From Lingula anatina (lineage: Eukaryota; Brachiopoda; Lingulata; Lingulida; Lingulidae): a stretch of 37,076 nt of DNA. The stretch lies in assembly GCF_001039355.2 (NCBI RefSeq), contig NW_019775640.1, forward strand, positions 236,624-273,699, given 5' to 3'. This document shows positions 20,097 to 30,382 of the stretch, piece by piece. Below the pieces are notes generated by a model that saw nothing but the letters and a program-made list of their open reading frames with translations, ran no database searches and was not told where the DNA came from. The position numbers and the translations under genes were made by a program. The stretch's first letter is position 1. Every line of letters starts with the position of its first letter.

Positions 20097-20866
20097 GTAT
20101 GAAAAGAAAAGGTAACGTCCCTTCCTTGTCACTTAAACGGAGAAAAAAACTTTCATGCAGTAGGTATGACATTTCTTCTAAAACAATGTTATGTCAAAGA
20201 CATGCCTGGTTGACTAAAGATGAAATAACCCATGGAATTTTATCAGATATGTTCCCAAAGGTAGATTGAGGGCTTTCATGGTACTTGTGCCCTAGACTTT
20301 GTTATAAATGGTTATTTCTTATCCACTCCCACTTCATCATTATTGCAGGCTTACTCTTTCCAACATGAATAGCAATAATAGCAATTGTGTTCAAATTCCA
20401 GACCTGGCCCCAGATTGAAGGGTAAGATTGCTGAGATCGTTGCCTCATTGCAATTTGCTCAATCCAAGGAAATTGTTTAGGAGCATATAGACATTAGGAG
20501 CAAACTAGCAGAAATGACTGTGGTCTTTCTGCCATTGCTAATGCAACGGCTCTGTGCTTTGGAACAAGACCCAAGAACTTCATTTAGGAGCAAAGGGGAA
20601 CATCTCAGCAAGTGTTTTGAAAGGGGAAGACTGGAAATGTTCCCATATAGATCAGAGAACCGCCACCATACAAGACCAAAATTGTCTAAATTTCCAATAT
20701 ATTGTCATTGTAGGCAGGTCTACAACAGAAACCAGGACTGGATTGAATGTGAAGACTGCCTGCAATGGTTCTATCTCAAGTGTGAAGGGATCCAGTCATC
20801 TGCCCTGGAGAATCTACAGCACACATTGGCAGTGTTGCAACTGCTCTAAGGGTGGTATTCTATAGA
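20097..20866 (+). pseudogene. Ulp1-type (C48) cysteine protease with PHD finger, broken
   Basis: After the acceptor TTTTGATAG (20096) comes a basic start (MKRKGNVPSLSLKRRKKLS) and WLTKDEITHGIL, MFPKVDGL, the N-terminal 'WL.d..I......FP.vdGLq' of transposon-associated Ulp1-like proteases. Further on, LKGKIAEIVASLQFAQ is followed by a stop (about 20480), then a frame change into NDCGLSAIANATALCFG, in which DCG holds the catalytic Cys (codon 20519-20521). Another shift near 20575 leads to LSKCFERGRLEMFP and then a PHD finger: YCHCRQVYNRNQDWIECEDC, LQWFYLKC. The expected zinc-binding His of WFH is Tyr here, and the last Cys pair (HWQCCNC) is in yet another frame. Clearly a pseudogene. Confidence 0.75.
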
Positions 20867-20963
20867 GCTGTAATCTGTCAGATAGACACATCTGGGGAGA
20901 TTCTTGCTAAGTGCAATCATTGCAATTAGCTTAAATGGCTGAGTTACTGAGGAGAAGGTATGC

Positions 20964-21075
20964 ATGTACGACAGAAACCAGTACTGGATTGAATGTGCAG
21001 ACTGACTGCAATCAATTAAAGTGTATCTCAAGTGTGAAAGGATCCAGTCATCCACCCTGGAGAATCTATAGCAGT
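20964..21075 (+). pseudogene. Second, decayed copy of the PHD finger
   Basis: The words GACAGAAACCAGTACTGGA and AAAGGATCCAGTCATCCACC align with 20724-20815 of the first finger. In the matching frame it reads YDRNQYWIECAD, a stop, then VYLKCERIQSSTLENL. About 250 bp separates the two copies. The last Cys pair is missing. Confidence 0.75.
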
Positions 21076-21286
21076 CACGTTGTGTCTGTACATAAAAATC
21101 ACAGAATATTTATTTATGCCAAATTGTATTTATGGTGATGACACAGAAGTCACTTTTAGTTTCCATAAAGTATGTCATGTAACTCAGACAAATAAAATAC
21201 TTCACTGAAAGGAATAACTGTTTTTATCTTTCTGAATATAACTCAAATGTGTTGACATCAGTCTTCATCTTTACAGCAGCCAGCAG

Positions 21287-21384
21287 GCAACAAGACCATA
21301 AAACCAAATATTTGTGTTCAAGAAACAATGAAAATCACAGATAAAGTAGCACCTGTCCAAAGCTGGGACATTACGGAATCATGA
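21287..21384 (+). CDS. Candidate terminal exon, unrecognised, copy 1
   Basis: Preceded by CAGCCAGCAG and ending in TGA at 21382-21384. It encodes NKTIKPNICVQETMKITD, then VQSW and ES-stop. The same peptide with conservative changes is encoded by a second copy at 24722-24819, also directly after an AG. Conservation of frame and stop position suggests coding sequence rather than a random repeat. The family is not recognised. It sits just after the PHD copies but no splice link can be shown. Confidence 0.4.
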
Positions 21385-21481
21385 ACAGTTCCGTAGTAAA
21401 ACATAAACACCCTCCACAAATATTATCATTGCTATATTACAACATGTACCATTCATACTTTGGGACTTAACAACCTACGNC
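21385..21481. other. Short non-coding stretch ending at a single N
   Basis: AT-rich; a single N at 21480 marks an assembly join immediately before the second copy of the 661-bp duplicated segment. Confidence 0.8.
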
Positions 21482-22149
21482 TTCAGGGTTTTAAGTTTCA
21501 ATCAGTTCTTCTGCTAATTGTTCAAGATTTTTTTATCTAGTTCAGAGTATTAAAATTGCCTTTCTCATTAGTCCACATGTATTGAGGAGTTTCTTGAAGG
21601 CATTTCTTTTAACTTACATTGTAAAAAAATGTTTCATTTATTTTATTAATATATATCTTAGTTTTTTAACTTTTTCATAGTTAAGTTATTGTTATACTTT
21701 TGATGTTAAAGTAAAACGTGAGTCATTCTTGCTACTATATGTACATATGATATTATCTTAAAGTCGTCACAAGTTTTAAGTTTAAATCATTACTTCTGCA
21801 AATTGTTCAACCAATTTTTCATGTAGTTCAGTATATGAAAATTGCCTTTCCACAGTAGTGCAGTTATTAAGTAGTTTGTTCAAGGCATTTCTTTGATCTT
21901 ACAGTGTTAACTTTACAGTGTAACTTTACATTTTAAGGCAACACATGCAAAATCCATATTCCAAAATCCACTAGCGCGTATCTACTGATCACAATCTGTG
22001 TCCTGCATACCCCATGGTGCCACTGAATAAACAAATCACAGATCGTGATCGCTAGATACCACCAGTAGATTTTTTTAAATTTTGCGTGTGAACGAAGCCA
22101 AATAGTTATATATTAGTTTGTTATAGTGTCTTCTTTCTTTATTTTGATA
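21482..22149. repeat. 661-bp duplicated segment, copy 2
   Basis: Repeats 19435-20095 with small indels, including a short extra TAACTTTACAGTG word near 21908. Its left end touches the single N at 21480, and its right flank (CTTTAAAATAAATGC) differs from that of copy 1. Confidence 0.9.
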
Positions 22150-22744
22150 TCTTTAAAATAAATGCAATGAAATTACTTCACCCATTAGTAATGTGAGTAT
22201 TTGTCTACAGCTAAATTGCCATCTTGCTTACACTTTTTCATTTTTAACAGATATATGAATACTATAAACCTTTCAATTTTCACTTAGCAAAATGCCCAGA
22301 GTCTGTAACGCAGTTAGTACAACAGCTGAGTCTAAATAAAAAGAGCAGAAAATCCAAAACCAGATTATCTTTTTCATCCTTCTTAAAAAGTTACTGCGAC
22401 ATTAATTTAAAAAAAAATAACAAAACAATGTTCTTATTTTAGATGTTATTCAACGATCTAAATAATATCAAAATAATGCAATAAAAAAAGTCACATAAAA
22501 TATATAGAAACACATAACCTGGCAAGTAGTCATAATTCCATTATGTTTATCTTTTTTACAGTGATTCATAACATTGATATATCAATATTACACCACATAC
22601 TACATTGTAAAAAAATTTGGAAACACAAAGATGCCAATAAAAAATATTATTGGTATTTCAACAATTTTCTTACTTTTTATGTACAGACACAGATGTGTTT
22701 GAAAAAAAAAAAAAAAAATTTCAGAACAGTGCTGTCTTGTTTAC
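22150..22744. other. Non-coding stretch
   Basis: AT-rich with poly-A runs; the open frame near 22543-22767 is low-complexity and unsupported. Confidence 0.7.
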
Positions 22745-23810
22745 ATTTTGGCATTTTCAAGTTGTGACTTTGAAGTTCCATGGGCCTGAAGACCTTTACT
22801 AGTCACATTTTCTGAATATACATGATGCTTATATTTTATTATTAAAAATTGATGGTCATTATGCTGTTAAACATTATGTAATATTGCATCAAAATTTCAA
22901 AAAAAAAAAATTTTTTTGGGCACTGCTCCCATGATGACCATTTAAGAAAAACCATGTCACTTACTGTTCTCAAACTTACAGGAAAGAAACGTGGGACTAA
23001 AATACAGCTTCAGTAGGCAATGCAGTCTGTTTGGTAATTCTTACTGCCAGTTAAACAGTTCTTTGTGAAAATTAAATTTTTCACATATTGGCATTTTCAG
23101 GGTGTGACTTTGAAGTTCCACGGGCTTACAGACCCATGCTAGTCATATTTTCTGAAAATCCGTGATACATATACTTTATTATTAAANNNNNNNNNNNNNN
23201 NNNNNNNNNNNNNNNNNNNNNNNNNNNNNNNNNNNNNNNNNNNNNNNNNNNNNNNNNNNNNNNNNNNNNNNNNNNNNNNNNNNNNNNNNNNNNNNNNNNN
23301 NNNNNNNNNNNNNNNNNNNNNNNNNNNNNNNNNNNNNNNNNNNNNNNNNNNNNNNNNNNNNNNNNNNNNNNNNNNNNNNNNNNNNNNNNNNNNNNNNNNN
23401 NNNNNNNNNNNNNNNNNNNNNNNNNNNNNNNNNNNNNNNNNNNNNNNNNNNNNNNNNNNNNNNNNNNNNNNNNNNNNNNNNNNNNNNNNNNNNNNNNNNN
23501 NNNNNNNNNNNNNNNNNNNNNNNNNNNNNNNNNNNNNNNNNNNNNNNNNNNNNNNNNNNNNNNNNNNNNNNNNNNNNNNTTCAAAAAAGAAATACAGGAC
23601 TAAAATGCAGGCCGAGTTGGAAAAGCAGTCTCATTGGCTTCTTTTTCTGGAAGTTATATATTTTCAAAGTGTGAACTTGAACTCCCATGGGCCTGAAGCC
23701 TTATGCTTGTTACACATTTTACTTACATTGGTATTACCTTTTGAGCATAATTAAAATTTGATGTTCAATTTGCAGTTTAACATAATGTACTTTTGCATCA
23801 GAATTGACAG
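22745..23810. repeat. About 340-bp tandem repeat crossing an N block
   Basis: Three visible copies begin near 22745, 23083 and 23652. They share TGTGACTTTGAAGTTCCA.GGGC, then AGTCA.ATTTTCTGAA and TTTATTATTAAA; another shared word is GGACTAAAATACAG (22994; GGACTAAAATGCAG at 23597). The 393-base N block (23187-23579) is about one unit long and probably hides another copy. Confidence 0.85.
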
Positions 23811-24300
23811 TAGCCTCTTTTGTGCATAGTTATTTGCTGCCTTGTTTCACAATAACAGCTACCATACGTTTTTTTATTCACTTTGTTAGCGTATTTTGTA
23901 TTAAGTATTATGAGCACGTTTTTCACTTGTTGAAAAACTCCATTTGTGAGCATATCCAGGTATAAGTACATGTAAACTAACTGGGATTTATACAATAAAT
24001 AGTAGTGCTAACCTTAGTTGGCAAAGTATTCTTTTTACTTTTCTGCATGATTGACGTTAGAAAGCAGCTTGATGTCAATATGGAGAATATATAAGTACCT
24101 TGATAATATCATATTATTGCCATCATCTGTTATTTGGTACAATCATTTTTACAAGGCTTTTACCGGTTTCCTTCAAAGGGACAACAGTATTTAAATGAAT
24201 TGCATAGGCCAATTCTGTTCATTATTGGAAAGTCTCCGAGGTTGGTAAGACAAAATTGAATGATGAGCATGAGAAAATGATAAGGAGCCATTGGAAAACA
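23811..24300. other. Non-coding stretch
   Basis: Nothing recognised on either strand. Confidence 0.65.
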
Positions 24301-24550
24301 AAAAGCTGTTCACCAACAGACTGACTAAGTCTGACTAAGTCCACATCAAAGAAGTGAAATAGATGGAAACGTGCTGATCATTTTTGCAGCCGATTTGAAG
24401 TAGCAACTTATCCGCCAACAAAATGACTAAGTTTACGCAGAAGAAGTGAAGTAGACAGAAACATGATGATCATTTTAGCAATGTTTCTGCAGCAGATTTG
24501 CAGTAGTAACCTATTCCCCAACAAAATAACTAAGTTCATGTAGTAGTAAA
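24301..24550. repeat. Diverged ~100-bp tandem repeat
   Basis: About two and a half copies sharing CACCAACAGACTGACTAAGT / CGCCAACAAAATGACTAAGT / CCCAACAAAATAACTAAGT, followed in each full copy by GAAGTGAA.TAGA and GATCATTTT.GCA. The words are 95-110 bp apart. Confidence 0.8.
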
Positions 24551-24721
24551 GTGATATTTATTGTTTAAGTTATTCATGTTTCTCCTGGTCTTCTGGATTA
24601 TTGCCTATCATTACGGCACAGATGTTACATACCACCTTGCATGATACTAAGATCTAATATACCAAAGATTCNCCAAAGGATTTCAAAATCAAATAAAATA
24701 TCCCGTGACCATTTTACTCAG

Positions 24722-24819
24722 GCAATGAGACCATAAAACCAAATGTTTGTGCTCAAGAAACAATGAAAATTACAGACTTAATAACATCTGTCCAAAGCTG
24801 GGGCATTATGGAGTCATGA
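24722..24819 (+). CDS. Candidate terminal exon, unrecognised, copy 2
   Basis: Acceptor ATTTTACTCAG at 24721; the frame reads NETIKPNVCAQETMKITD, then VQSW and ES-stop, with TGA at 24817-24819. It shares 22 of 31 residues with copy 1 (21287-21384) and the same stop, although the flanks differ. A single N lies 50 bp upstream (24672). Confidence 0.4.
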
Positions 24820-25810
24820 ACATACAGATCAGAGTTATGAGGCTATACTACTCTAACAGTAAAAATTGTAAAAACTTAACCTCAGGTTTTGTAAACAACT
24901 TTTATCATCAAAGTATGCAGGCAGAGGAGAGACTGGAAGAATTCTTGCTCACATAAAGTATAAAATACAATTAATAAAATTTTGGCTTAAAATATAACAC
25001 TTGGATGATAACAACCTACTTAAACAAGCAAACCTACAGATGAATTACAATATTACAAATTACTCTCAACAAAAAGCTTGTCAAATCTGAAAGATGATAA
25101 CTTCTCTATTCGAAACGGATTTGGAGATGTATGGTTAAAACAGAATCCTCACAAAAAATTCCTTCCACATCATCAGTGGCTTCGTACAAAACTTGCACAG
25201 TTAACTTGTGGACAAATCTAAATCCAGCATCTACTGCCAATTCAAAAATACATTTAAAAAAGAAAAAATATCTGGACGTTGTTCAAGATGATGAAAAAAG
25301 AAAAAGCCTTAGTTGTTTTCACACAAACTCCACATTGAAACAGGCAGATACACTAAAACCACTCCTGATGCACAAACACATTTACATTGCTGCTTTAATT
25401 TGATATACTCAGGAAATACTGTAGCATCATATCAAACTGCTAACAATATCATAAAATAATCCAATCATGCTGATTTTCTAGAGGAATTCAAAACAAAAAT
25501 ACAGTTTATCAGTTTTAGGGCAAACAACAGATGTGTCACAAAGTGCTGACTATGGCAATGACACTGGACAGACACAGTGATCAGAATATAGACAGACTGA
25601 GTGTCTGTATATAATAAATATGTGATAAAATTTGCAATTATAACTTAATGCACTCGCAATAACAGAGACCATTTATAACACATCATATCTGACCTGAAAT
25701 ATAAATTCACATCTAAACATTTTCAATGACCTCTTGGTCTCTTCAGCTATGGCATATTGTCTACCACAATCTCACTGTATATACTACCTCTACTAGTACT
25801 GTAACAGTTT
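24820..25810. other. Non-coding stretch
   Basis: AT-rich. An open stretch at 25131-25403 (Lys/Ser-rich) has no splice signals and no second copy. Confidence 0.6.
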
Positions 25811-25998
25811 CCATGCATATGAGGAAAATTATTATAACACATCACAACTGAGCTGAAATATCAACTCACTTTTAAACATTTCCATTGTGTCTATTTGTCT
25901 TCAGTGATAGAGTATTGTCTAACACAATCTCTCCTTGCTTTATATACCCTGCCTCTATAGTTTCCATGTATATGGGGGAAATTGATTCTTTGTGTTAC

Positions 25999-27208
25999 CT
26001 GGAACCCACATTTGTTGTGTAATTGTACTGTTCCATATAACTGGCTCCACAGGATCTGCTGTGTTTGGAAGTCTTGTTCTGGGTGGTTCTGGCAGCACTC
26101 TCTCTCACTCAGTATAAAACTGACCTCTTGGTCTGCCAGCAGCTCTTTACACAATTCCAGAAGTGTATTTGCTAAAAATATAGATGAAATGAGTGTTACT
26201 GTTTGCAATGCATGTTAAAAATTTGTACATTATCAGAAACAATTCAATGATAAGTAATTCAAATACAGGATGCTTTTGTAAAATGCACAAGAACATTTTT
26301 GTATCACCATACTTGATATTTATATCTTGATACTGCTCGTATGTAATGGTGATCACATTAAAATATAAGTATTCATTTTATGTGTTTTGTGCATACAAGA
26401 TGAATTGGTTCAAATTCTTCACAAATAACAGGTGTGATTAAAAGAGTACTTAACAACTATAAAACTTAAATTTACATTACAATTAAAGCAATGAAACATT
26501 AATTTTATTCATAATAATAATGCTCTCAACATTGAAATAATCATTTCAACCCCCACAAAAAAAAAAATAATAATGTTACAATTGGTATTTGTGTCTTTAC
26601 AAGGAAAGAGGGGAAACAAATTACCTATCTTTATTTGTATAAAAAACAACCATATATTTTGTCTGCTATCTGCAAGAGGTCCAGTCACCTGCTTACAATG
26701 GCTGTCCTGTCTCTGGCTGTTCATTCATCCTAAAACGTGCCACGTCCCGTGTCTTCCACAACTGGGTGAGATGAAGATGTTTCTGTTGCCGTCTTTTTAT
26801 GTCTGCTTCTTATAAAATACATGTCCCCCATGTTCAGCCAGGTAAAGTCAGTTCACCTAGAAGACACCATGTTGTATGGAGACTGGAGCTGGAAAAAGAG
26901 ACATGACAATATAAGTGAAGGAACACAAATTATCTTAATACAAAGAAAAGACAAAAACCTGACAGTCCACCAGAGCCAGTTGGGAAAAATATTAAAACTA
27001 TGGTACACTGTCAAGTGCCCACCTTATATGGTAGACATCATTGTTGTGGTGATTGAACTGTGATAAGTTAAAAATAACCTTGTCTTTTGGAGGCTACTGG
27101 ACACAATTGTGACTGCTGAGACCAGCACATTCTCAGATTGAACACATTTAAATAAGCAAAAATCTGCCAAATCTGCTGGAATTTTTGTGAAATTTGCACA
27201 CAAAATGC
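25999..27208 (-). CDS. Unrecognised multi-exon gene, unit A
   Basis: Minus-strand exons in order: 27079-27208 (LCANFTKIPADLADFCLF..., ends phase 2), a 32-bp mini-exon 26857-26888 (acceptor CTCTTTTTCCAG, donor CTAG|GTGAAC), and 26693-26808 (DIKRRQQKHLHLTQLWK..., stop at 26693). The phases fit at both introns: AG+C makes Ser, then G+AA makes Glu. Further on, exon 25999-26171 (acceptor TATATTTTTAG, donor CAG|GTAACA) holds 57 open codons (NTLLELCKELLADQEVSFIL, then ECCQNHPEQDF). It follows the stop, so it is an alternative end or another gene. No known domain is recognised. The upstream exon seen in units B and C is missing because a single N (27452) cuts it off. Confidence 0.5.
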
Positions 27209-27452
27209 CTAACAATTGTAAAAATCTGGGATAATTATATCAATTGGCTGTGGGTACTTAACAGACATTTTCTGAGGAGTAATTACTAACAAAAAATCTA
27301 AATCATGACAAAACTACTCTAACTTAAAGGAAACAAAAATATGACAACTGGTTTCTTTCTCTACAGAGGAAGATTAGGAGACCAATTATATATTGTCACA
27401 TGGCATGTAAAACAATATTAACCATTAGTTTAGTGTAGCACCTGCAAGCAGN

Positions 27453-29867
27453 TGCATGCATATGGGGAAAATTATTATAACATCACAACTGAGATGAAAT
27501 ATCAATTCACTTTTAAACATTTCCAAAGTGTCTATTCATCTTCAGTGATAGAGTATTGTCCAACACAATCTTCTTGCTTTATATACCCTTCCTCTATAGT
27601 TTCCATACATATGGGGGAAATTGATTCTTTGTGTTACCTGGAACCCACATTTGTTGTGTAATTGTACTGTTCCATATAACTGGCTCCACAGGATCTGCCG
27701 TGTTTGGAAGTCTTGTTCTGGGTGGTTCTGGCAGCACTCTCTCTCACTTAGTATAAAACTGACCTCTTGGTCTGCCAGCAGCTCTTTACACAATTCCAGA
27801 AGTGTATTTGCTAAAAACATAAATGTCACTGATAAATGTTACTGTTTGCAATGCATGTGAATCATCTCTGTAATATCCTTAAAAATTCTTCGTGCATCAT
27901 AGTGCAAACTATTATCAGAAACAATTCAATGATAAGTAATTCAAATATAGGATGCTTTTGTAAAATACAAGAGCATTTTGGTATCACCAAACATGGTATT
28001 TATATCTTGATACTGCTCATATGTAATGGTGATCATATAAAGATATAAGTATTCATTTTATGTGTTTTGTGCATACAAGATGAATTGGTTCAAATTCTTC
28101 ACAAATGACAGGTGTGATGAAAAAAATACTTAACAACTATAAAACTTAAATTTACATTACAATTAAAGCAGTGAAACATTAATTTTATTTATAATAATCA
28201 TGCTTTCAACATTGAAATAATCATTCACCCCCCCCCCCCCCAAAAAAAAAAATGTTACAATTGGTGTTTGTGTCTCTACACAAAGGAAAGAGGGGAAACA
28301 AATTACCTATCGTTATTTGTATTTAAAAAAAAAAACATATTTTGTCTGCTATCAGCAAGAGGTCCAGTCACCTGTTTACAATGGCTGTCCTGTCTCTGGC
28401 TGTTCATTCATCCTAAAACTTGCCACATCCCATGTCTTGCACAACTGGGTGAGATGAAGATGTTCCTGTTGCTGCCTTTTTATGTCTGCTTCTTATAAAA
28501 TACATGCCCCCCATGTTCAGCCAGGTAAAGTCAGTTCACCTAGAAGACACCATGCTGTATGGAGACTGGAGCTGGAAAAAGAGACATGACAATGTATAAG
28601 TGAAGGAACACAAATTATCTTAACACAAAGAAAAGACAAAAACCTGACAGTCTGCAGGGAATACCTTTTGCGTTACGCGTGATTGGCCTTATTTTTCGAG
28701 CATGATGCATTATTTGAGCCCAATATTCTGCGTGAAACGTGATTCAAGAACTGCTTTGTTGGTATAAATTCATCAAAGTGATTCCTGATTTACCCTTCCA
28801 AATCTACGTGATTCGTGAAAACATTTAATTAGCATTACAGGAATTTGTTCTAGAATGTCCCCAACTTTGCATCATGATTGTAAGGCGATCACTCATATAA
28901 ATTCAACAAACTCTTCAAACAAGGAAGGTCGAAAAGTGGAAATGTGAGCAGTTCGCTAGTTTCCAATTCAATTCGTTTATCATCCCCTTAGTCTCTGTCG
29001 CGGGAATCCTGACCAATGAGAATGGCTGAATATCTCTAAGCAGACGATTCCTGTGATTCAACACACGAAATAAATCATTCCGGTAATGTTATAAATTCTT
29101 TGTATTCCTGCAAGTACGACAATTTTCTATCTTGATGAATGGTGATAGCTTTCAATTTTTTGTGGTTGGTGATTGACCTGTTTTAATTCTTCGTGATTAG
29201 TGATTAAGAGGGAGGGTATTCCCTACACTCATGTCAACAATTTATCTTAAGACAAAGAAAAGACAAAAACGTGACATTCTACCAGAGCCAGTTGGGAAAA
29301 ATATTAAAACTATGTTACACTGCCAAGTGCCCACCTTATATGGTAGACATCATTGTTGTGGTGACTGAACTGTGATAAGTTAAAAATGACCTTGTCTTTT
29401 GGAGGCTGCTGGACACAATTGTGACTGCCGAGACCAGCACATTCTCAGATTGAACACAGTTAAATAAGCAAAAATCTGCCAAATCTGCTGGAATTTTTGT
29501 GAAATTTGCACACAAAATGCCTAACAATTGTAAAAATCTGGTATAATTATATCAATTGGCTGTGGGTACTTAACAGACATTTTCTGAGGAGTAATTACTA
29601 ACAAAAAATCTAAATCATGACAAAACTACTCTAACTTAAAGGAAACAAAAATATGACAACTGGTTTCTTTCTCTACAGAGGAAGATTAGGAGACCAATTA
29701 TATATTGTCACATGGCTTGTAAAACAATATTAACCATTAGTTTAGTGTAGCACCTGCAAGCAGTCCAGTTACTGTCATGACAATGGGTCATCCCAGGGAA
29801 GTAATGACCACTGCTCCACTTTGGGTCCAATACATTTCATCCTAAACTGACCACATCAAGCAGGCCA
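27453..29867 (-). pseudogene. Unrecognised multi-exon gene, unit B
   Basis: Same exon set as unit A at the same lengths: 29754-29867, 29391-29520 (130 bp), 28540-28571 (32 bp), 28376-28491 (116 bp, stop at 28376), 27638-27810 (173 bp). All but the first remain open, with few residue changes (for example K to N after FCLF, and Q to R in the 57-codon exon). The first exon, open in unit C, has two stops here (TGG to TAG near 29844, and a TGA). A 575-bp transposon-like insert sits in the intron between 28571 and 29391. Overall identity to unit A looks above 90%, so this is a recent duplication or a second haplotype. Confidence 0.5.
28653..29227. mobile_element. Non-autonomous element with TGYAGGGAATACC ends
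   Basis: The left end TGCAGGGAATACC and the right end GGTATTCCCTACA are 13-bp inverted repeats with one mismatch. The 575-bp body has no long open frame but many copies of GTGATTC or GTGATTA near both ends (for example CGTGATTCAAGAA, ACGTGATTCGTGAA, TCGTGATTAGTGATTAAG), like subterminal transposase-binding sites. The insert is absent from unit A at the matching place (about 26962). About 45 bp of flank (ATTATCTTAA.ACAAAGAAAA) occurs on both sides, so no simple target-site duplication is seen. Confidence 0.8.
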
Positions 29868-30382
29868 CTACAGAGACACTTAACAATGTACAACAACTTT
29901 CAAATCATTTGTGTGAACTAGAAAAAAGATAAACATTCATTAAACAAAACATTCAACCAATTGACCACTGATGATCAGAAGCTAATAAAACCGAGTGCTT
30001 CATCCAACCAAAGAACATGAATTTCAATCAGCCAATATGTTTAAAGCACATGTCATGAACAACGTTTTAATTGAAGTATCCATATGTATATGTTTTGTGC
30101 ATTTAAGACTAATGGCTAAAACTAAAGAAATGCATTTTTTACAAATGAGATGTGTGGATCAAGTCATTTAATGACAATAAAACTGCAATGCACATTACAA
30201 TTTTAATTGGATAATTATAAAAAACATGTTTTTTAAGTCACATTTAAAATCATTTAAATCCAAAACATGTGAAAACTTGCCTTGTGTCCCTACAGAGGTA
30301 AGAAAAAAGACTAATTCTACCCACTGTTACTTCAAAGACAAAACCAGCTGTTCATTTTGTGTACAACCTGCAAGAAGTCCAG
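29868..30382. other. Intergenic stretch between units B and C
   Basis: AT-rich. The words just right of 29867 (AACATTCATTAAAC, TGATCAGAAGCTAA) recur right of unit C's first exon (31300-31345), so the duplicated unit includes some upstream sequence. No exon seen. Confidence 0.6.

Noticed and set aside
22543-22767. 74-residue frame
   Set aside because: Phe/Lys-rich, runs through poly-A, no splice sites or second copy.
23126-23584. Long minus-strand open frame
   Set aside because: Almost entirely an N block.
27542-27637. Extension of the 57-codon exon past GTAACA into NYRGRVYKARR
   Set aside because: The conserved donor and the paralogue comparison put the exon end at the CAG before GTAACA; the rest is intron read-through.
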